Shown here piece by piece: positions 1 to 8,935 of a stretch of 64,000 nt of DNA. The notes beneath the pieces were generated by a model. That model worked only from the letters and a program-made list of their open reading frames with translations, did not search any database and had not been told where the DNA came from. The first letter of the stretch is position 1. Each line of letters starts with the position of its first letter. Made by a program: the position numbers and the translations under genes. This stretch comes from Pacificispira spongiicola (GTDB lineage: Bacteria; Pseudomonadota; Alphaproteobacteria; UBA8366; Aestuariispiraceae): assembly GCF_012926505.1 (NCBI RefSeq), contig NZ_JABBNT010000003.1, forward strand, positions 310,001-374,000. The letters run 5' to 3'.

Positions 1-1178
1 AGGACGCGATGCGCGCCATCGACGGCATTCCGGTCGCCATCCTGGCGCCGTTGAGCGGGCGTTTGGCCGGTCCCGGTCAGGCCCTACTGGAAGGCGCGCA
101 AATGGCGCTGTTCGACGTCGACAATCCCGATTTCCGATTGGTCCCGATCGATACGATGGGCACCGCCTTCGGCGCGGAACAGGCCGCGCGGGAGGCCGTG
201 CGGCGCGGCGCGAAATTGATCGTCGGCCCGTTGCTGGCGGAATCCGTCTCCGCCGTTCGCCCGATCGCGGAAGCGGCCCAGATCAAGGTCATTGCCTTTT
301 CCAATTCCAGCCGTGTCGCGGGCGATCCGATCTATCTCGCCGGTTTCGCGCCGGAAGAACAGGTCGATTCCATCATCGCCAACGCCATGGCCGAGGGCCG
401 GATGCGCTTCGCCGTGCTGGCGCCGTCCAACGAATACGGCAATGTCGCGGTCGAAGCCTTCCAGAAATCCGTTCTGTCGCGCGGCGCGGAAATCGCCCGT
501 GTCGCCTTCTACGAGCCTGACAATATGGACTTCGCGGAGCAGATCCAGCGCCTGTCCGACTATCAGAACCGTGTCCGCGCCCTGAAGGAACAGCGCGCGG
601 AACTGGAAGGGAAGGAAGATCAGGCCTCCAAACTCGCACTCAAGCGGATGGAAGTCCTGGACACCTGGGGCGACCCACCTTTCGATGCGCTGTTGCTGCC
701 GGTCCTGGATCAACAGACCTTGCAAATCCTCTCGGCTCAGCTTGCCTTCTATGACGTCGATCAGCCTGCCGTGCGCTTGCTGGGCCTCGCGCGGTGGGAC
801 GGATTCGCCAATCTGGCCAACGAGCCGGGCTTGATCGGCAGCCGCTATCCCGCCGCCCGGTCCCAGTTCCGGGACCGGTTCGAATCCCGCTTCGCATCGC
901 TGTTCGGGCATACCCCGTCGGCCCTGTCCGCGCTGTCCTACGACGTCACGGCAGTCGCCGCCGCGTTGGCGGGCCGGGACGGCGGCACGCCGCGCTACGA
1001 CACCGTCACCCTGACCGACCCGCAGGGTTTCATCGGCGCGGAAGGCCTGTTCCGCTTCACGGAAGCGGGCACGGCCCAGCGCGGTTTCGCAATCATGGAG
1101 GTGGGGCAAGCCGGCCCCGTCATGGTCCAGGAAGCGCCGCGCAGCTTCGCCGAACCGTCCCTTCAACCTGCATTCTGA
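1..1178 (+). CDS. Penicillin-binding protein activator / LpoA-like periplasmic protein (5' partial)
   Basis: The reading frame is open to the left edge, so the N-terminus, including any export signal, lies outside the window; the first internal Met is at base 9. The visible ~390 residues resemble the type-1 periplasmic-binding fold of LpoA-like proteins (Peripla_BP_6): an early 'ILAPLSG' strand, 'LIVGPLLAE' near residue 75 and 'FSNSS' near residue 98. In this family the protein stimulates penicillin-binding proteins at the outer membrane; it could alternatively be a branched-chain amino-acid-type binding protein. A charged helical insert lies around residues 175-215. The gene ends 59 bp before tRNA-Arg. 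Family fairly sure, exact role inferred. Confidence 0.75.
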   Translation, partial: DAMRAIDGIPVAILAPLSGRLAGPGQALLEGAQMALFDVDNPDFRLVPIDTMGTAFGAEQAAREAVRRGAKLIVGPLLAESVSAVRPIAEAAQIKVIAFSNSSRVAGDPIYLAGFAPEEQVDSIIANAMAEGRMRFAVLAPSNEYGNVAVEAFQKSVLSRGAEIARVAFYEPDNMDFAEQIQRLSDYQNRVRALKEQRAELEGKEDQASKLALKRMEVLDTWGDPPFDALLLPVLDQQTLQILSAQLAFYDVDQPAVRLLGLARWDGFANLANEPGLIGSRYPAARSQFRDRFESRFASLFGHTPSALSALSYDVTAVAAALAGRDGGTPRYDTVTLTDPQGFIGAEGLFRFTEAGTAQRGFAIMEVGQAGPVMVQEAPRSFAEPSLQPAF

Positions 1179-1237
1179 CACCGATCGCTTTTCGGTCTGG
1201 AAAAGCCAGGCCGAACCGTCTATAAGGCCCGCGCAAA

Positions 1238-1314
1238 GCGCCCGTAGCTCAGCTGGATAGAGTGCTGCCCTCCGAAGGCAGAGGTCACAGGTTCGAATCC
1301 TGTCGGGCGCGCCA
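1238..1314 (+). tRNA. tRNA-Arg (anticodon CCG)
   Basis: A 77-nt cloverleaf. The acceptor GCGCCCG pairs with CGGGCGC, followed by discriminator G and an encoded CCA (1312-1314). The anticodon arm has stem CTGCC/GGCAG and loop CTCCGAA, giving anticodon CCG, which reads CGG arginine codons. The T-arm contains GTTCGAATC. It stands alone between the LpoA-like gene and a convergent LysR gene. Confidence 0.97.
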
Positions 1315-1352
1315 TTTCCCCAAATTCGGATTTTCCGGCGCAAGACCGCAGG

Positions 1353-2243
1353 CTATAGCGCGTCCGCGAAGATTTCTGCGATCCAATCCAGCAGAACGTC
1401 AAGCCGTCGGGACATGTGGCGGCTGCCGGCATAGAGAACGTTGAGAGGGATCGGTTCCGGCGGGGTTTCGGCCAGAACTTCGATCATCCTGCCGTCGGCC
1501 AGCTGCGCCTCGAATCGATAGCGCGGCGCTTGGATCAGACCGAAATCGCTGAGCGCGAGCGCGCTGGCCGTGTCCGAATTGTCAGTCGTCACCCGCGCCG
1601 GGACCACACGAGTTTCCACGCTGCCGTCCCGCTGAAATTCCAGCGGCAGGACCTTGCCGGTGCGTGACGACAGAAAGCCGACCATGTGGTGGCCATCCAG
1701 ATCGTCGATATCCGTCGGTGTTCCATGTGCCGCCAAATAGGCGGGGCTGGCGCAGGTAATTTCCGGCAGGGCGCCGAGCCTGCGCATCATCAACCCGCTG
1801 TCGTCCGGCTCTCCGGCGCGGATGACGCAATCCACGCCGTCACGCACCAAATCCACGAAGCGGTCCGTCTGACCGAACTCGACGGTTATATCCGGGTATC
1901 GTGTCAGGAAATCCGGCAGTCGGGGCACGAGGAAGGTCCGGGTCAGCAGACCCGACGCGCCGATGCGCAGATGACCGCTCGGCGCCCCTTGCCGCGATGC
2001 GCCGTAGGCGTCGTCCACCGCCGTGAGGATGGCGCGGGCGTGGTGGTAGAAAATGTCTCCTTCCGCCGTGGGCCGCACCTGCCTTGTGGTCCGGGCCAGC
2101 AGGCGCGTTCCCGTTTCCCGTTCCAGCACTTTCACAGCCTCGGTCGCTGTCGAGCGCGCGACACCGAGGTCGCTTGCCGCTCGGGCGAAGCTGCCACTTT
2201 CGACAATGCGCGTAAACAGCGCCATGCGGTCGATTCGATCCAT
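1353..2243 (-). CDS. LysR-family transcriptional regulator
   Basis: 296 aa. The N-terminal winged helix-turn-helix (residues ~1-60) includes '[19 protein letters not shown]', typical of LysR proteins of the CrgA/DsdC-like group, followed by the periplasmic-binding-like effector domain (~90-290). It is transcribed divergently from the two dehydrogenases that start at 2344, so by the usual LysR logic it probably controls them. Two near-identical direct repeats (ATGCCGATTATTA and ATGCCGAATTATAA) overlap its start codon and are candidate binding sites. The effector cannot be deduced. Confidence 0.88.
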   Translation of the reverse strand: MDRIDRMALFTRIVESGSFARAASDLGVARSTATEAVKVLERETGTRLLARTTRQVRPTAEGDIFYHHARAILTAVDDAYGASRQGAPSGHLRIGASGLLTRTFLVPRLPDFLTRYPDITVEFGQTDRFVDLVRDGVDCVIRAGEPDDSGLMMRRLGALPEITCASPAYLAAHGTPTDIDDLDGHHMVGFLSSRTGKVLPLEFQRDGSVETRVVPARVTTDNSDTASALALSDFGLIQAPRYRFEAQLADGRMIEVLAETPPEPIPLNVLYAGSRHMSRRLDVLLDWIAEIFADAL

Positions 2244-2272
2244 GCCGATTATTAGTCTATGCCGAATTATAA
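2242..2272. promoter_or_regulatory. Candidate LysR operator: direct repeats at the divergent promoter
   Basis: ATGCCGATTATTA (2242-2254) is repeated 17 bp further on as ATGCCGAATTATAA (2259-2272), in an AT-rich intergenic region between divergent lysR and dehydrogenase genes. The first copy overlaps the lysR start codon. Assignment as an operator is inference from position and repetition. Confidence 0.35.
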
Positions 2273-2343
2273 AGTCAAATTTTTCCTAATTGTTTGTTTT
2301 TGTCGGATCATTAACTTCCGACGGGCACTAGCAGGAGATCACC

Positions 2344-3084
2344 ATGACCCAGAAACACAACAAAACCGCCATCGTGACCGGCGCGTCTCGTGGCATCGGG
2401 GCGGAAATCGCCCGTCATCTCGCCGCCGACGGAATCGCCGTAGTCGTGAATTATGCGAACAGTTCCACCCAGGCAGCCGCCGTCGTTGCGGATATCGAAG
2501 CCCGGGGCGGGCAAGCCGTCGCCGTCCAGGCCAACCTGTTACAAGCCGAGGCCGCAGACAGTTTGTTCGACGCGGCCAAGGCGGCTTTCGGCCGCGTCGA
2601 TATTCTTGTGAACAATGCCGGGATGATGGAGCTCGCTCCCATCGGCCAAACCAGCGACGTGAGTTTCGCGCGCCATGTCGCCCTCAACCTCACCGCGCCG
2701 TTTCAACTGATGCGCAAAGCGGCCACGCAGCTCGTCGACGGGGGGCGCATCATCAATTTGTCGTCCAGTGTTGTCGGGCTGTATCAGCCGGGCTACGCGC
2801 CCTATGCCGCGACCAAGGCCGCGCTTGAGGCGCTGACCCATATTCTGGCGAAAGAACTGGGCCCGCGCAGGATTACCGTGAATGCAGTTGCGCCGGGCCC
2901 GGTCGAAACCGAATTCTTTCTTGACGGGAAGAGCGAAGAGCTGGTCGACCACATCAGGAGCATGAACCCCTTCGGACGTCTGGGAACACCGGAAGACATC
3001 GCCCGTGTGGTCCACTTCTTGGCAAGCTCGGACGGCGGTTGGATCAGCGGCCAAGTCATCCGCACGAATGGCGGGATCATCTGA
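2344..3084 (+). CDS. SDR-family oxidoreductase (classical short-chain dehydrogenase)
   Basis: 246 aa, the usual length for a classical SDR. Visible motifs are the cofactor loop TGASRGIG (12-19), NNAG (90-93), catalytic Ser140/141, the YxxxK pair Tyr154/Lys158, and the C-terminal 'SGQVIRTNGG' typical of FabG-like enzymes. It should reduce or oxidise a carbonyl/alcohol with NAD(P)H; substrate unknown. The start has an upstream AGGAG (2332-2336). Its TGA overlaps the ATG of the next SDR, so the two are translationally coupled, and a tautomerase follows. The divergent LysR probably regulates the set. Confidence 0.92.
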   Translation: MTQKHNKTAIVTGASRGIGAEIARHLAADGIAVVVNYANSSTQAAAVVADIEARGGQAVAVQANLLQAEAADSLFDAAKAAFGRVDILVNNAGMMELAPIGQTSDVSFARHVALNLTAPFQLMRKAATQLVDGGRIINLSSSVVGLYQPGYAPYAATKAALEALTHILAKELGPRRITVNAVAPGPVETEFFLDGKSEELVDHIRSMNPFGRLGTPEDIARVVHFLASSDGGWISGQVIRTNGGII

Positions 3085-3971
3085 TGGCCACGATCCTGAT
3101 CACCGGTGCTTCCAGCGGGTTCGGCGCCATGACCGCGGAAGCCCTGGCGCGAGACGGGCACCGGGTATTCGCCTCCATGCGCGATCCCGCCGCCCACGGC
3201 GGGGCGCCAGCAGCAAGGGTGGCCTCCCTCGCTGCCGAGGATTTGGCGATCGAAACCGTGTCGCTCGACGTCACGGACGAGGCTTCGGTCACTGCGGCGG
3301 TTCAAACGGTCCTCGACTGCGCCGGCGGGATCGATGTGTTGATCCACAATGCGGGTCACATGGTTTTCGGCCCAACGGAAGCCTTCACTGCGGATCAGCT
3401 GGCGGATCTTTACAATATCAACGTGCTTGGCACCCAGCGCGTGAACCGTGCCGCTCTTCCGCATATGCGGGATGTTGGTGACGGGCTTGTCGTCTGGATA
3501 GGGTCTTCTTCGACGCGGGGCGGCACTCCCCCTTTCTTCGCACCGTATTTCGCTGCGAAGGCCGGGATGGACGCCTTAGCGCAAAGCTATGCCTTGGAAC
3601 TGTCCCGCTTCGGCATCGAAACCAGCATCGTCGTGCCGGGTGCGTTTACAGGCGGAACTCAACACTTTGCCCATGCCGGTGCCCCGGCGGACACGGCCCG
3701 CGCCGACGCGTGGCGGGTGGGACCGTATGAAGGCGTCGCGGAACACGCCCTGAGTCGGCTGGCGGCGCTCGAACCGTCGGATGCCGACCCGTCCGCCGTT
3801 GCGCGGGAGATCGTGCGCATCGTCGCCTTACCCAAGGGGCACCGCCCATTCCGCAGCCACATCGACCCGTCGCAGGACGGTGCCGAAATCGTCAACGGCG
3901 TGGCCGATCGTGTCCGCGCCCAATTGCTGGAAAGGATCGGATTGGCCGATCTGCTCCGGCCTCAACCCTGA
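3084..3971 (+). CDS. SDR-family oxidoreductase (second dehydrogenase of the pair)
   Basis: 295 aa if started at the ATG that overlaps the TGA of the preceding gene; an upstream in-frame Met at 3039 would lie inside that gene and is less likely. Cofactor motif TGASSGFG is at 7-14, 'HNAG' at 88-91, catalytic Ser141-143, Tyr155 and Lys159. It belongs to the longer SDR group with an extended C-terminal substrate region (~200-295). Substrate unknown. Together with the upstream SDR and downstream tautomerase it suggests a small carbonyl-handling operon; that role is inference. Confidence 0.9.
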   Translation: MATILITGASSGFGAMTAEALARDGHRVFASMRDPAAHGGAPAARVASLAAEDLAIETVSLDVTDEASVTAAVQTVLDCAGGIDVLIHNAGHMVFGPTEAFTADQLADLYNINVLGTQRVNRAALPHMRDVGDGLVVWIGSSSTRGGTPPFFAPYFAAKAGMDALAQSYALELSRFGIETSIVVPGAFTGGTQHFAHAGAPADTARADAWRVGPYEGVAEHALSRLAALEPSDADPSAVAREIVRIVALPKGHRPFRSHIDPSQDGAEIVNGVADRVRAQLLERIGLADLLRPQP

Positions 3972-3986
3972 AAGAAAGGAATCCCC

Positions 3987-4196
3987 ATGCCCTTCGTTAA
4001 TATCAAAACACCTGAAGCCGCGCTTAGTGCGCAGCAGAAAGCCGAAATCGGTCATCGCGTGACGGATATGCTCGTCGAGTATTTTTCGGAAGCGGCCCGC
4101 CCCCATACGATGGTGCTGATCGAGGAGGTCAAGGACGGCGGCTACTATCGTGCCGACGAGGTTTTCGTGCTGCCCGACGAGTATCGCGTGAAATAG
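3987..4196 (+). CDS. 4-oxalocrotonate tautomerase-like small enzyme
   Basis: 69 aa. Starts MPFVNIK; after Met removal Pro would be the N-terminal catalytic base, the hallmark of the tautomerase superfamily (usual length ~60-75 aa). An AAGGA Shine-Dalgarno sequence sits ~7 bp before the ATG. It is the third gene of the SDR-SDR-tautomerase cluster, 15 bp after the second SDR. The family catalyses keto-enol tautomerisation or related reactions and acts as a hexamer or trimer; the substrate is unknown. Confidence 0.85.
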   Translation: MPFVNIKTPEAALSAQQKAEIGHRVTDMLVEYFSEAARPHTMVLIEEVKDGGYYRADEVFVLPDEYRVK

Positions 4197-4233
4197 CGGG
4201 TACTATAGACCCGAGACTTACGAGCAGTCCTTG

Positions 4234-4260
4234 CGTGTCCGACCCAATGGGTCGGACACG
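4234..4260. terminator. Bidirectional hairpin terminator
   Basis: A perfect 12-bp inverted repeat, CGTGTCCGACCC / GGGTCGGACACG, with a 3-nt AAT loop lies between the convergent tautomerase (ends 4196) and ilvD (ends 4277). A short T-rich stretch, interrupted rather than a clean run, follows at ~4272-4280 on the plus side. Function as a shared terminator is inferred from strength and position. Confidence 0.65.
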
Positions 4261-4276
4261 GTTTGGACAGAATCTT

Positions 4277-6121
4277 TTACTCCCCCAAATCCCGCACCGC
4301 GCCCTTGGAGGCGCTGGTGACCATGCTGGCATAGGCGCGCAGGGCCGTGGAGACCGGACGGTCGCGGCCTTCAGCTTGCCAAGCCTTGCCCTGGAACTTT
4401 TCGTCCATCGCGGCGCGGCGGGCCTCGAGGGTCGGTTCGTCCACTTTCAGCATCATGGTGCGGTTGGGGATATCGATTTCAATGACGTCGCCGTCTTCGA
4501 CCAAGCCGATCAGGCCGCCTTCCGCCGCTTCGGGGGAGATATGACCGATGGACAGGCCCGACGAGCCGCCGGAGAAGCGCCCGTCGGTGATCAACGCGCA
4601 GGACTGGTCGAGGCCGAAGCTTTTCAGATAGGTCGTCGGGTACAGCATTTCCTGCATGCCCGGACCGCCCTTCGGCCCTTCATAGCGCACGACGACGACG
4701 TCGCCTTCCACCACCTTGCCCGCGAACAGGGCGGCACAGACGGCGTCCTGGCTTTCAAAGACGCGCGCCGTGCCCTTGAAGACCAGCATATTGTCCGGCA
4801 CGCCCGCCGATTTCACAATACAGCCGTCCGGCGCCAGATTGCCGAACAGCACCGCCAGCCCGCCATCCTGACGATAGGCATGATCCGCGTCGCGGATGCA
4901 GCCCAGCGCCCGGTCGACATCCAGCGCCGGGTAATGGGCGTCCTGAGAGAAGGCCTTCACCGTGCGGCGGCCGCCGGGACCGGCGCGGTAGAAGTCGTGA
5001 ATGTCCGGATCGTTGGTGCGGCGCACGTCCCAGGTTTCGATTACATCGCCCAGATTGGTGCCCATGACGGTCGGGACGTCGGGATGGATTTTGCCCATGC
5101 GCATCAATTCGCCCAGGATCGCCATGATCCCGCCGGCGCGGTGCACGTCTTCCATATGGTATTCCGGCGTGGAGGGCGCGACCTTGCACAGATGCGGGGT
5201 CTGGCGCGACATGCGGTCGATATCCTGCATGGTGAAGTCGACGCCCGCTTCATGCGCGATGGCCAGCAGGTGCAGCACCGTGTTGGTCGACCCGCCCATG
5301 GCCAGGTCCAGCGCCATGGCATTTTCGAAGGCTTCGAAGCTGGCGATGGAACGCGGCAGGACCGAGGCATCGTCCTGTTCGTAATAGCGGCGCGTCAGAT
5401 CGACGATGCGCTGACCGGCCTGTTCGAACAGCGATTGACGGCGGGCATGGGTGGCGAGCAGGGAGCCGTTGCCCGGCTGCGCAAGGCCCAGCACTTCGGC
5501 CAGACAGTTCATGGAATTCGCCGTGAACATGCCGGAGCACGACCCGCAGGTCGGGCAGGCGGACCGTTCGACCGCCTCCACATCCGAATCGGAGGAGTTC
5601 GGATTGCCGCTGACGACAATGGCATCCACCAGATCGGTGGCGCGGGTGCCGGTGGACAAATCCGTCTTTCCCGCTTCCATCGGCCCGCCGGAAATGAAGA
5701 TCGCCGGGATGTTCAGGCGCATCGCGGCCATCAGCATACCGGGCGTGATCTTGTCGCAATTGGAGATACAGACCATCGCGTCCACGCAATGGGCGTTGCA
5801 CATATATTCGATGGAATCCGCAATCAGGTCGCGCGACGGCAGGCTGTAGAGCATGCCGCCATGGCCCATGGCGATCCCGTCATCGACCGCGATCGTGTTG
5901 AATTCGCGCGGCACGCCGCCCGCGTCCCAGATTTCGTTCGCGACCAGATCGCCCAAATCCTTCAGATGCACATGGCCCGGCACGAATTGGGTATAGGAAT
6001 TGACCACGGCGATAATCGGCTTACCGAAATCGCCGTCGCCCATGCCGGTCGCGCGCCACAGGGAACGGGCAGCGGCCATGCGGCGGCCGCCAGTGGAGGT
6101 TTTTGAACGGTAGTCAGGCAT
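4277..6121 (-). CDS. ilvD: Dihydroxy-acid dehydratase
   Basis: 614 aa, full length for IlvD. It dehydrates 2,3-dihydroxy-isovalerate and -methylvalerate to the 2-oxo acids in valine, isoleucine and leucine synthesis, in the cytoplasm. Visible: 'NCDKITPGM' with Cys122 and the metal-site Lys124, and '[17 protein letters not shown]' with Cys195 as another Fe-S ligand, matching the iron-sulfur IlvD/Edd family. '[16 protein letters not shown]' is the expected C-terminal signature. It is divergent from a LysR gene 108 bp away. No other branched-chain synthesis gene is nearby. Confidence 0.97.
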   Translation of the reverse strand: MPDYRSKTSTGGRRMAAARSLWRATGMGDGDFGKPIIAVVNSYTQFVPGHVHLKDLGDLVANEIWDAGGVPREFNTIAVDDGIAMGHGGMLYSLPSRDLIADSIEYMCNAHCVDAMVCISNCDKITPGMLMAAMRLNIPAIFISGGPMEAGKTDLSTGTRATDLVDAIVVSGNPNSSDSDVEAVERSACPTCGSCSGMFTANSMNCLAEVLGLAQPGNGSLLATHARRQSLFEQAGQRIVDLTRRYYEQDDASVLPRSIASFEAFENAMALDLAMGGSTNTVLHLLAIAHEAGVDFTMQDIDRMSRQTPHLCKVAPSTPEYHMEDVHRAGGIMAILGELMRMGKIHPDVPTVMGTNLGDVIETWDVRRTNDPDIHDFYRAGPGGRRTVKAFSQDAHYPALDVDRALGCIRDADHAYRQDGGLAVLFGNLAPDGCIVKSAGVPDNMLVFKGTARVFESQDAVCAALFAGKVVEGDVVVVRYEGPKGGPGMQEMLYPTTYLKSFGLDQSCALITDGRFSGGSSGLSIGHISPEAAEGGLIGLVEDGDVIEIDIPNRTMMLKVDEPTLEARRAAMDEKFQGKAWQAEGRDRPVSTALRAYASMVTSASKGAVRDLGE

Positions 6122-6210
6122 CCGGGGAATCCTCGCAGGTTCGATTTATCGTTGCCGCAGGCGATAGCATTGACCGACCCGTCACGAAAATGAATAGTTG
6201 TTAAGTCTAT

Positions 6211-6227
6211 CATCAATGATCGTGATG
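6211..6227. promoter_or_regulatory. Dyad upstream of the second lysR gene
   Basis: CATCA-N7-TGATG (6211-6227) immediately precedes the ATG at 6230 in the ilvD/lysR divergent region. A second dyad, TATCG-N10-CGATA, is at 6147-6166. Either could be a LysR binding site controlling ilvD or the regulator itself; inference from symmetry and position only. Confidence 0.3.
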
Positions 6228-6229
6228 TT

Positions 6230-7090
6230 ATGATCCGACGGAACCTGGATACCGATCTCTTGCGCACTTTCGTCACGGCGGTGGACCGGGGCGGTTTTAC
6301 CCAGGCGGGCAATACGTTGGGCCGGACGCAGTCGGCGATTTCCATGCAGATGAAGCGGCTGGAGGACGCGGCGGGCAATGCCCTGTTCCAGCGCGAGGGG
6401 CGCAAAATGCGACTGACCCCGGCCGGGGAATTGCTGCTTGGCTATGCCCGTCAGATGATCGCTACCCACGATCAGGCGTTGGACGCGTTGCAGGATTCCC
6501 GTCTGTCCGGGGCGGTCAGCCTTGCCGTCATGGGCGATTACGCTACCCATGTCCTCCCCGGCATCCTGGCGAGTTTCATCGCGCTATATCCCGATATCAA
6601 ACTGGACGTAACAACCGGGTTTTCCGCCGATCTGCTGACCCGGCTGGGCGACCGGTTCGAATTGGTCCTGGCGACGCAGCCGCAAGGCACTAAGGATGGA
6701 CAAATCCTGCGCACGGAACGCACCCGCTGGGCCTTTTCAGCACGGCACGATTTCCAGTTGGGCGATATCCTGCCGCTGGCCGTACTGCCGCCGGGGAATC
6801 TGTTCCGGGAATGGGGCCTGCGCGCCCTGGACGCGGCGGGCATCCATTGGCGCATCTGCTTTTCCAGCACCAGCATTGCGGCGGTGGAAGCGGCGGCCGC
6901 TGCCGGAATCGCCGTCGCCGTGGTCAAGGAAGGCACGGCGGAACCGGGCCTGCGTCTTTTGGGGGAGGGGGACGGCCTACCCGCCCTGCCGTCATCGGAT
7001 ATCGTCCTGTACCGCGCGCCCGGATCGCCCAGCAAGGCCGCCCAAGCCTTGGCGGAACATCTGGTTGCGTCGATTACGCCCTACGGCTAG
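6230..7090 (+). CDS. LysR-family transcriptional regulator
   Basis: 286 aa. The N-terminal helix-turn-helix spans about residues 8-65 ('GGFTQAGNTLGRTQSAIS'), with the co-inducer domain from ~90. It lies between divergent ilvD and a 3-hydroxybenzoate 6-hydroxylase-like gene starting 115 bp downstream on the same strand, so either could be its target. No effector can be read from the sequence. Confidence 0.88.
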   Translation: MIRRNLDTDLLRTFVTAVDRGGFTQAGNTLGRTQSAISMQMKRLEDAAGNALFQREGRKMRLTPAGELLLGYARQMIATHDQALDALQDSRLSGAVSLAVMGDYATHVLPGILASFIALYPDIKLDVTTGFSADLLTRLGDRFELVLATQPQGTKDGQILRTERTRWAFSARHDFQLGDILPLAVLPPGNLFREWGLRALDAAGIHWRICFSSTSIAAVEAAAAAGIAVAVVKEGTAEPGLRLLGEGDGLPALPSSDIVLYRAPGSPSKAAQALAEHLVASITPYG

Positions 7091-7155
7091 CCCCGCAAGC
7101 GCTGGCGCCGGTTTACAAACACATTAATATGCAGTATGCTTTCTATTACAGTTAT

Positions 7156-7169
7156 AGATAACAATATCT
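7156..7169. promoter_or_regulatory. Candidate operator dyad before the flavin monooxygenase gene
   Basis: AGATA-ACAA-TATCT is a perfect inverted repeat 37 bp upstream of the GTG start of the monooxygenase, in a markedly AT-rich leader (7115-7190). MarR proteins usually bind short palindromes like this and a marR gene follows the monooxygenase, so MarR control is a reasonable guess. Confidence 0.35.
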
Positions 7170-7205
7170 TAACAGTCCAATTTTGGAATTTGGGAGGATA
7201 GGATC

Positions 7206-8390
7206 GTGGCACAGCTTCCTTTCATCGTGGCCGGCGGCGGGATCGGCGGTCTTTCGGCGGCCCTGGGTCTGGCACGAGCGGGCATTCCCTGCAGGGTGCT
7301 AGAACGCGCCAAGGAACTGGGCGAGATCGGCGCGGGCATTCAGATCGGCCCGAACGCCTTTCACTGCTTCGACTATTACGGGGTCGGGGAAGAGGCGCGG
7401 TCGAAAGCCGTCTATATCGATCAGCTCCGCCTGATGGACGCGCTGTCCGGGGACGAGATTACGCATATCCCGCTGGATGAGCCGTTCCGCAAACGCTTCC
7501 GGAACCCCTATGCCGTCGTCCACCGCGCCGATCTGCACGGCGTGTTGCTGGATGCCTGCAAGGCGAACCCGCTGATCGAGCTGCGCACCGATCATTGCGT
7601 CGAAGGCTATGACCAGGACGGCAGCAGCGTCACGGTGCGCCTGACAGGCCGCGACCCGATCAAGGGCGCCGCGCTGATCGGGGCGGAAGGTCTGCGGTCC
7701 CCCATCCGACAGCAGATGGTGAAGGACGGCGAACCGCGCGTGTCCGGCCACACGACCTATCGATCCGTCATTCCGACCGAACAGATGCCGGAAGACCTGC
7801 GCTGGAACGCCGCGACCCTGTGGGCCGGGCCGAAATGCCATATCGTGCATTACCCGCTGAAGGGCTGGAAGGTCTTCAACCTGGTCGTTACCTATCACCG
7901 CGACGTCACGGAAGCCGTCGCCGGAAAGCCGGTGTCGAAGGAAGAGGTCCGCCAGGGCTTCGAACATATCTCGCCGCGGGCACAGAGCATCATCGAACAC
8001 GGAAACGACTGGAAGCTCTGGGTCCTGTGCGACCGGGATCCGATCACCGAATGGATCGACGGGCGCGTTGTGCTGCTGGGCGATGCCGCGCATCCCATGA
8101 TGCAGTATTTCGCGCAGGGCGCCTGCATGGCGATGGAAGACGGCGTGTGCCTCAGCCACATGATGGAAAAATTCGGCGGTGATGTGGATAAGGCCTTCGT
8201 GGCCTATCGCGACCAGCGCGTCGTCCGCACGGCGCGGGTGCAGCTCGGCTCCCGCTTGATCGGCGACTATATCTATCACGCCGATGGGGCGAAGGCCCTG
8301 GTCCGGAACGCCGCGATGAAGGCGAAATCGGCGGAAGACTGGTACGATCAACTATCCTGGCTGTATGGTGGCACCGGATTGGACGCCTAA
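7206..8390 (+). CDS. FAD-dependent monooxygenase, 3-hydroxybenzoate 6-hydroxylase-like
   Basis: 394 aa, single-component class A flavoprotein hydroxylase. FAD-binding GGGIGG is at 10-15 and the second FAD motif GDAAHP at 292-297, followed by 'FAQGACMAMED'. These motifs and 'HYPLKGWKVFNLV' (~215) resemble 3-hydroxybenzoate 6-hydroxylases, which use NADH and O2 to make gentisate; salicylate hydroxylase relatives are the alternative. GTG start with GGGAGG 8 bp upstream. A MarR gene follows 23 bp later. No gentisate ring-cleavage genes are in the window, so the pathway is incomplete here. Confidence 0.82.
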   Translation: MAQLPFIVAGGGIGGLSAALGLARAGIPCRVLERAKELGEIGAGIQIGPNAFHCFDYYGVGEEARSKAVYIDQLRLMDALSGDEITHIPLDEPFRKRFRNPYAVVHRADLHGVLLDACKANPLIELRTDHCVEGYDQDGSSVTVRLTGRDPIKGAALIGAEGLRSPIRQQMVKDGEPRVSGHTTYRSVIPTEQMPEDLRWNAATLWAGPKCHIVHYPLKGWKVFNLVVTYHRDVTEAVAGKPVSKEEVRQGFEHISPRAQSIIEHGNDWKLWVLCDRDPITEWIDGRVVLLGDAAHPMMQYFAQGACMAMEDGVCLSHMMEKFGGDVDKAFVAYRDQRVVRTARVQLGSRLIGDYIYHADGAKALVRNAAMKAKSAEDWYDQLSWLYGGTGLDA

Positions 8391-8413
8391 CACAGACCAC
8401 CGGAGAACCCTAT

Positions 8414-8935
8414 ATGGCAGCGGACGCGCCCGGCACACAGGACGCACAGGATTTGGCCGAAATTTTCGGCATGCCGGGGCATCTGTTGCGCCGGTGTCAG
8501 CAGATCGCCGTGGCGATCTTCATGCAGGACTGCGCCGATTTCGATCTGACGCCGCTGCAATTCATCCTGTTGGTGACGCTGGAGGAAGGCGGGCCGCAGG
8601 ATCAGGCGACGATCAGCGGCCGCGCTGCGCTGGACCGCACGACGACAGCGGGGGTAATCAAGAACCTGGAAGATCGGGGTCTGGCGACCCGAACCGTCTC
8701 GCCGGAAGACCGCCGCGCGAAAATCGTCGAGATCACACAGGCCGGACGAGACGTTGTGACCGCGGTGCGTCCGCGCGTCGCCCAGGTCCAGAACAGGCTT
8801 CTCGCGCCATTGACCGCGAAAGAGCAGGACCAGCTTGTCCGCCTGCTGACCAAAGTCGCGGACGGGAACAACACGCTCAGCCGCGCGCCTTTATTCGATC
8901 GCGGCGCGGCCCAGCGAAAACGCAAGACCGGTTAA
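8414..8935 (+). CDS. MarR-family transcriptional regulator
   Basis: 173 aa. The winged helix-turn-helix spans roughly residues 45-130, with 'LTPLQFILLVTLEEGG' and 'DRTTTAGVIKNLEDRGLATRTVSPEDRRAKIVEIT', of which the second part is the typical wing. Shortly downstream of the aromatic hydroxylase gene, so it probably represses that gene in response to an aromatic ligand. The extended N-terminus (~25 aa) precedes the core fold. Its TAA overlaps the convergent aminotransferase stop by 4 bp. Confidence 0.9.
   Translation: MAADAPGTQDAQDLAEIFGMPGHLLRRCQQIAVAIFMQDCADFDLTPLQFILLVTLEEGGPQDQATISGRAALDRTTTAGVIKNLEDRGLATRTVSPEDRRAKIVEITQAGRDVVTAVRPRVAQVQNRLLAPLTAKEQDQLVRLLTKVADGNNTLSRAPLFDRGAAQRKRKTG

Noticed and set aside
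84-1343. 419-codon minus-strand frame crossing the tRNA-Arg gene
   Set aside because: Antisense to the LpoA-like gene and runs through a tRNA; not coding.
4235-6106. 623-codon open frame on the plus strand opposite ilvD
   Set aside because: Exactly antisense to a well-recognised ilvD with intact motifs; Arg/His/Gly-rich composition typical of GC-rich shadow frames.
7299-8351. Minus-strand frame opposite the flavin monooxygenase
   Set aside because: Shadow frame; the plus-strand enzyme has complete FAD motifs.
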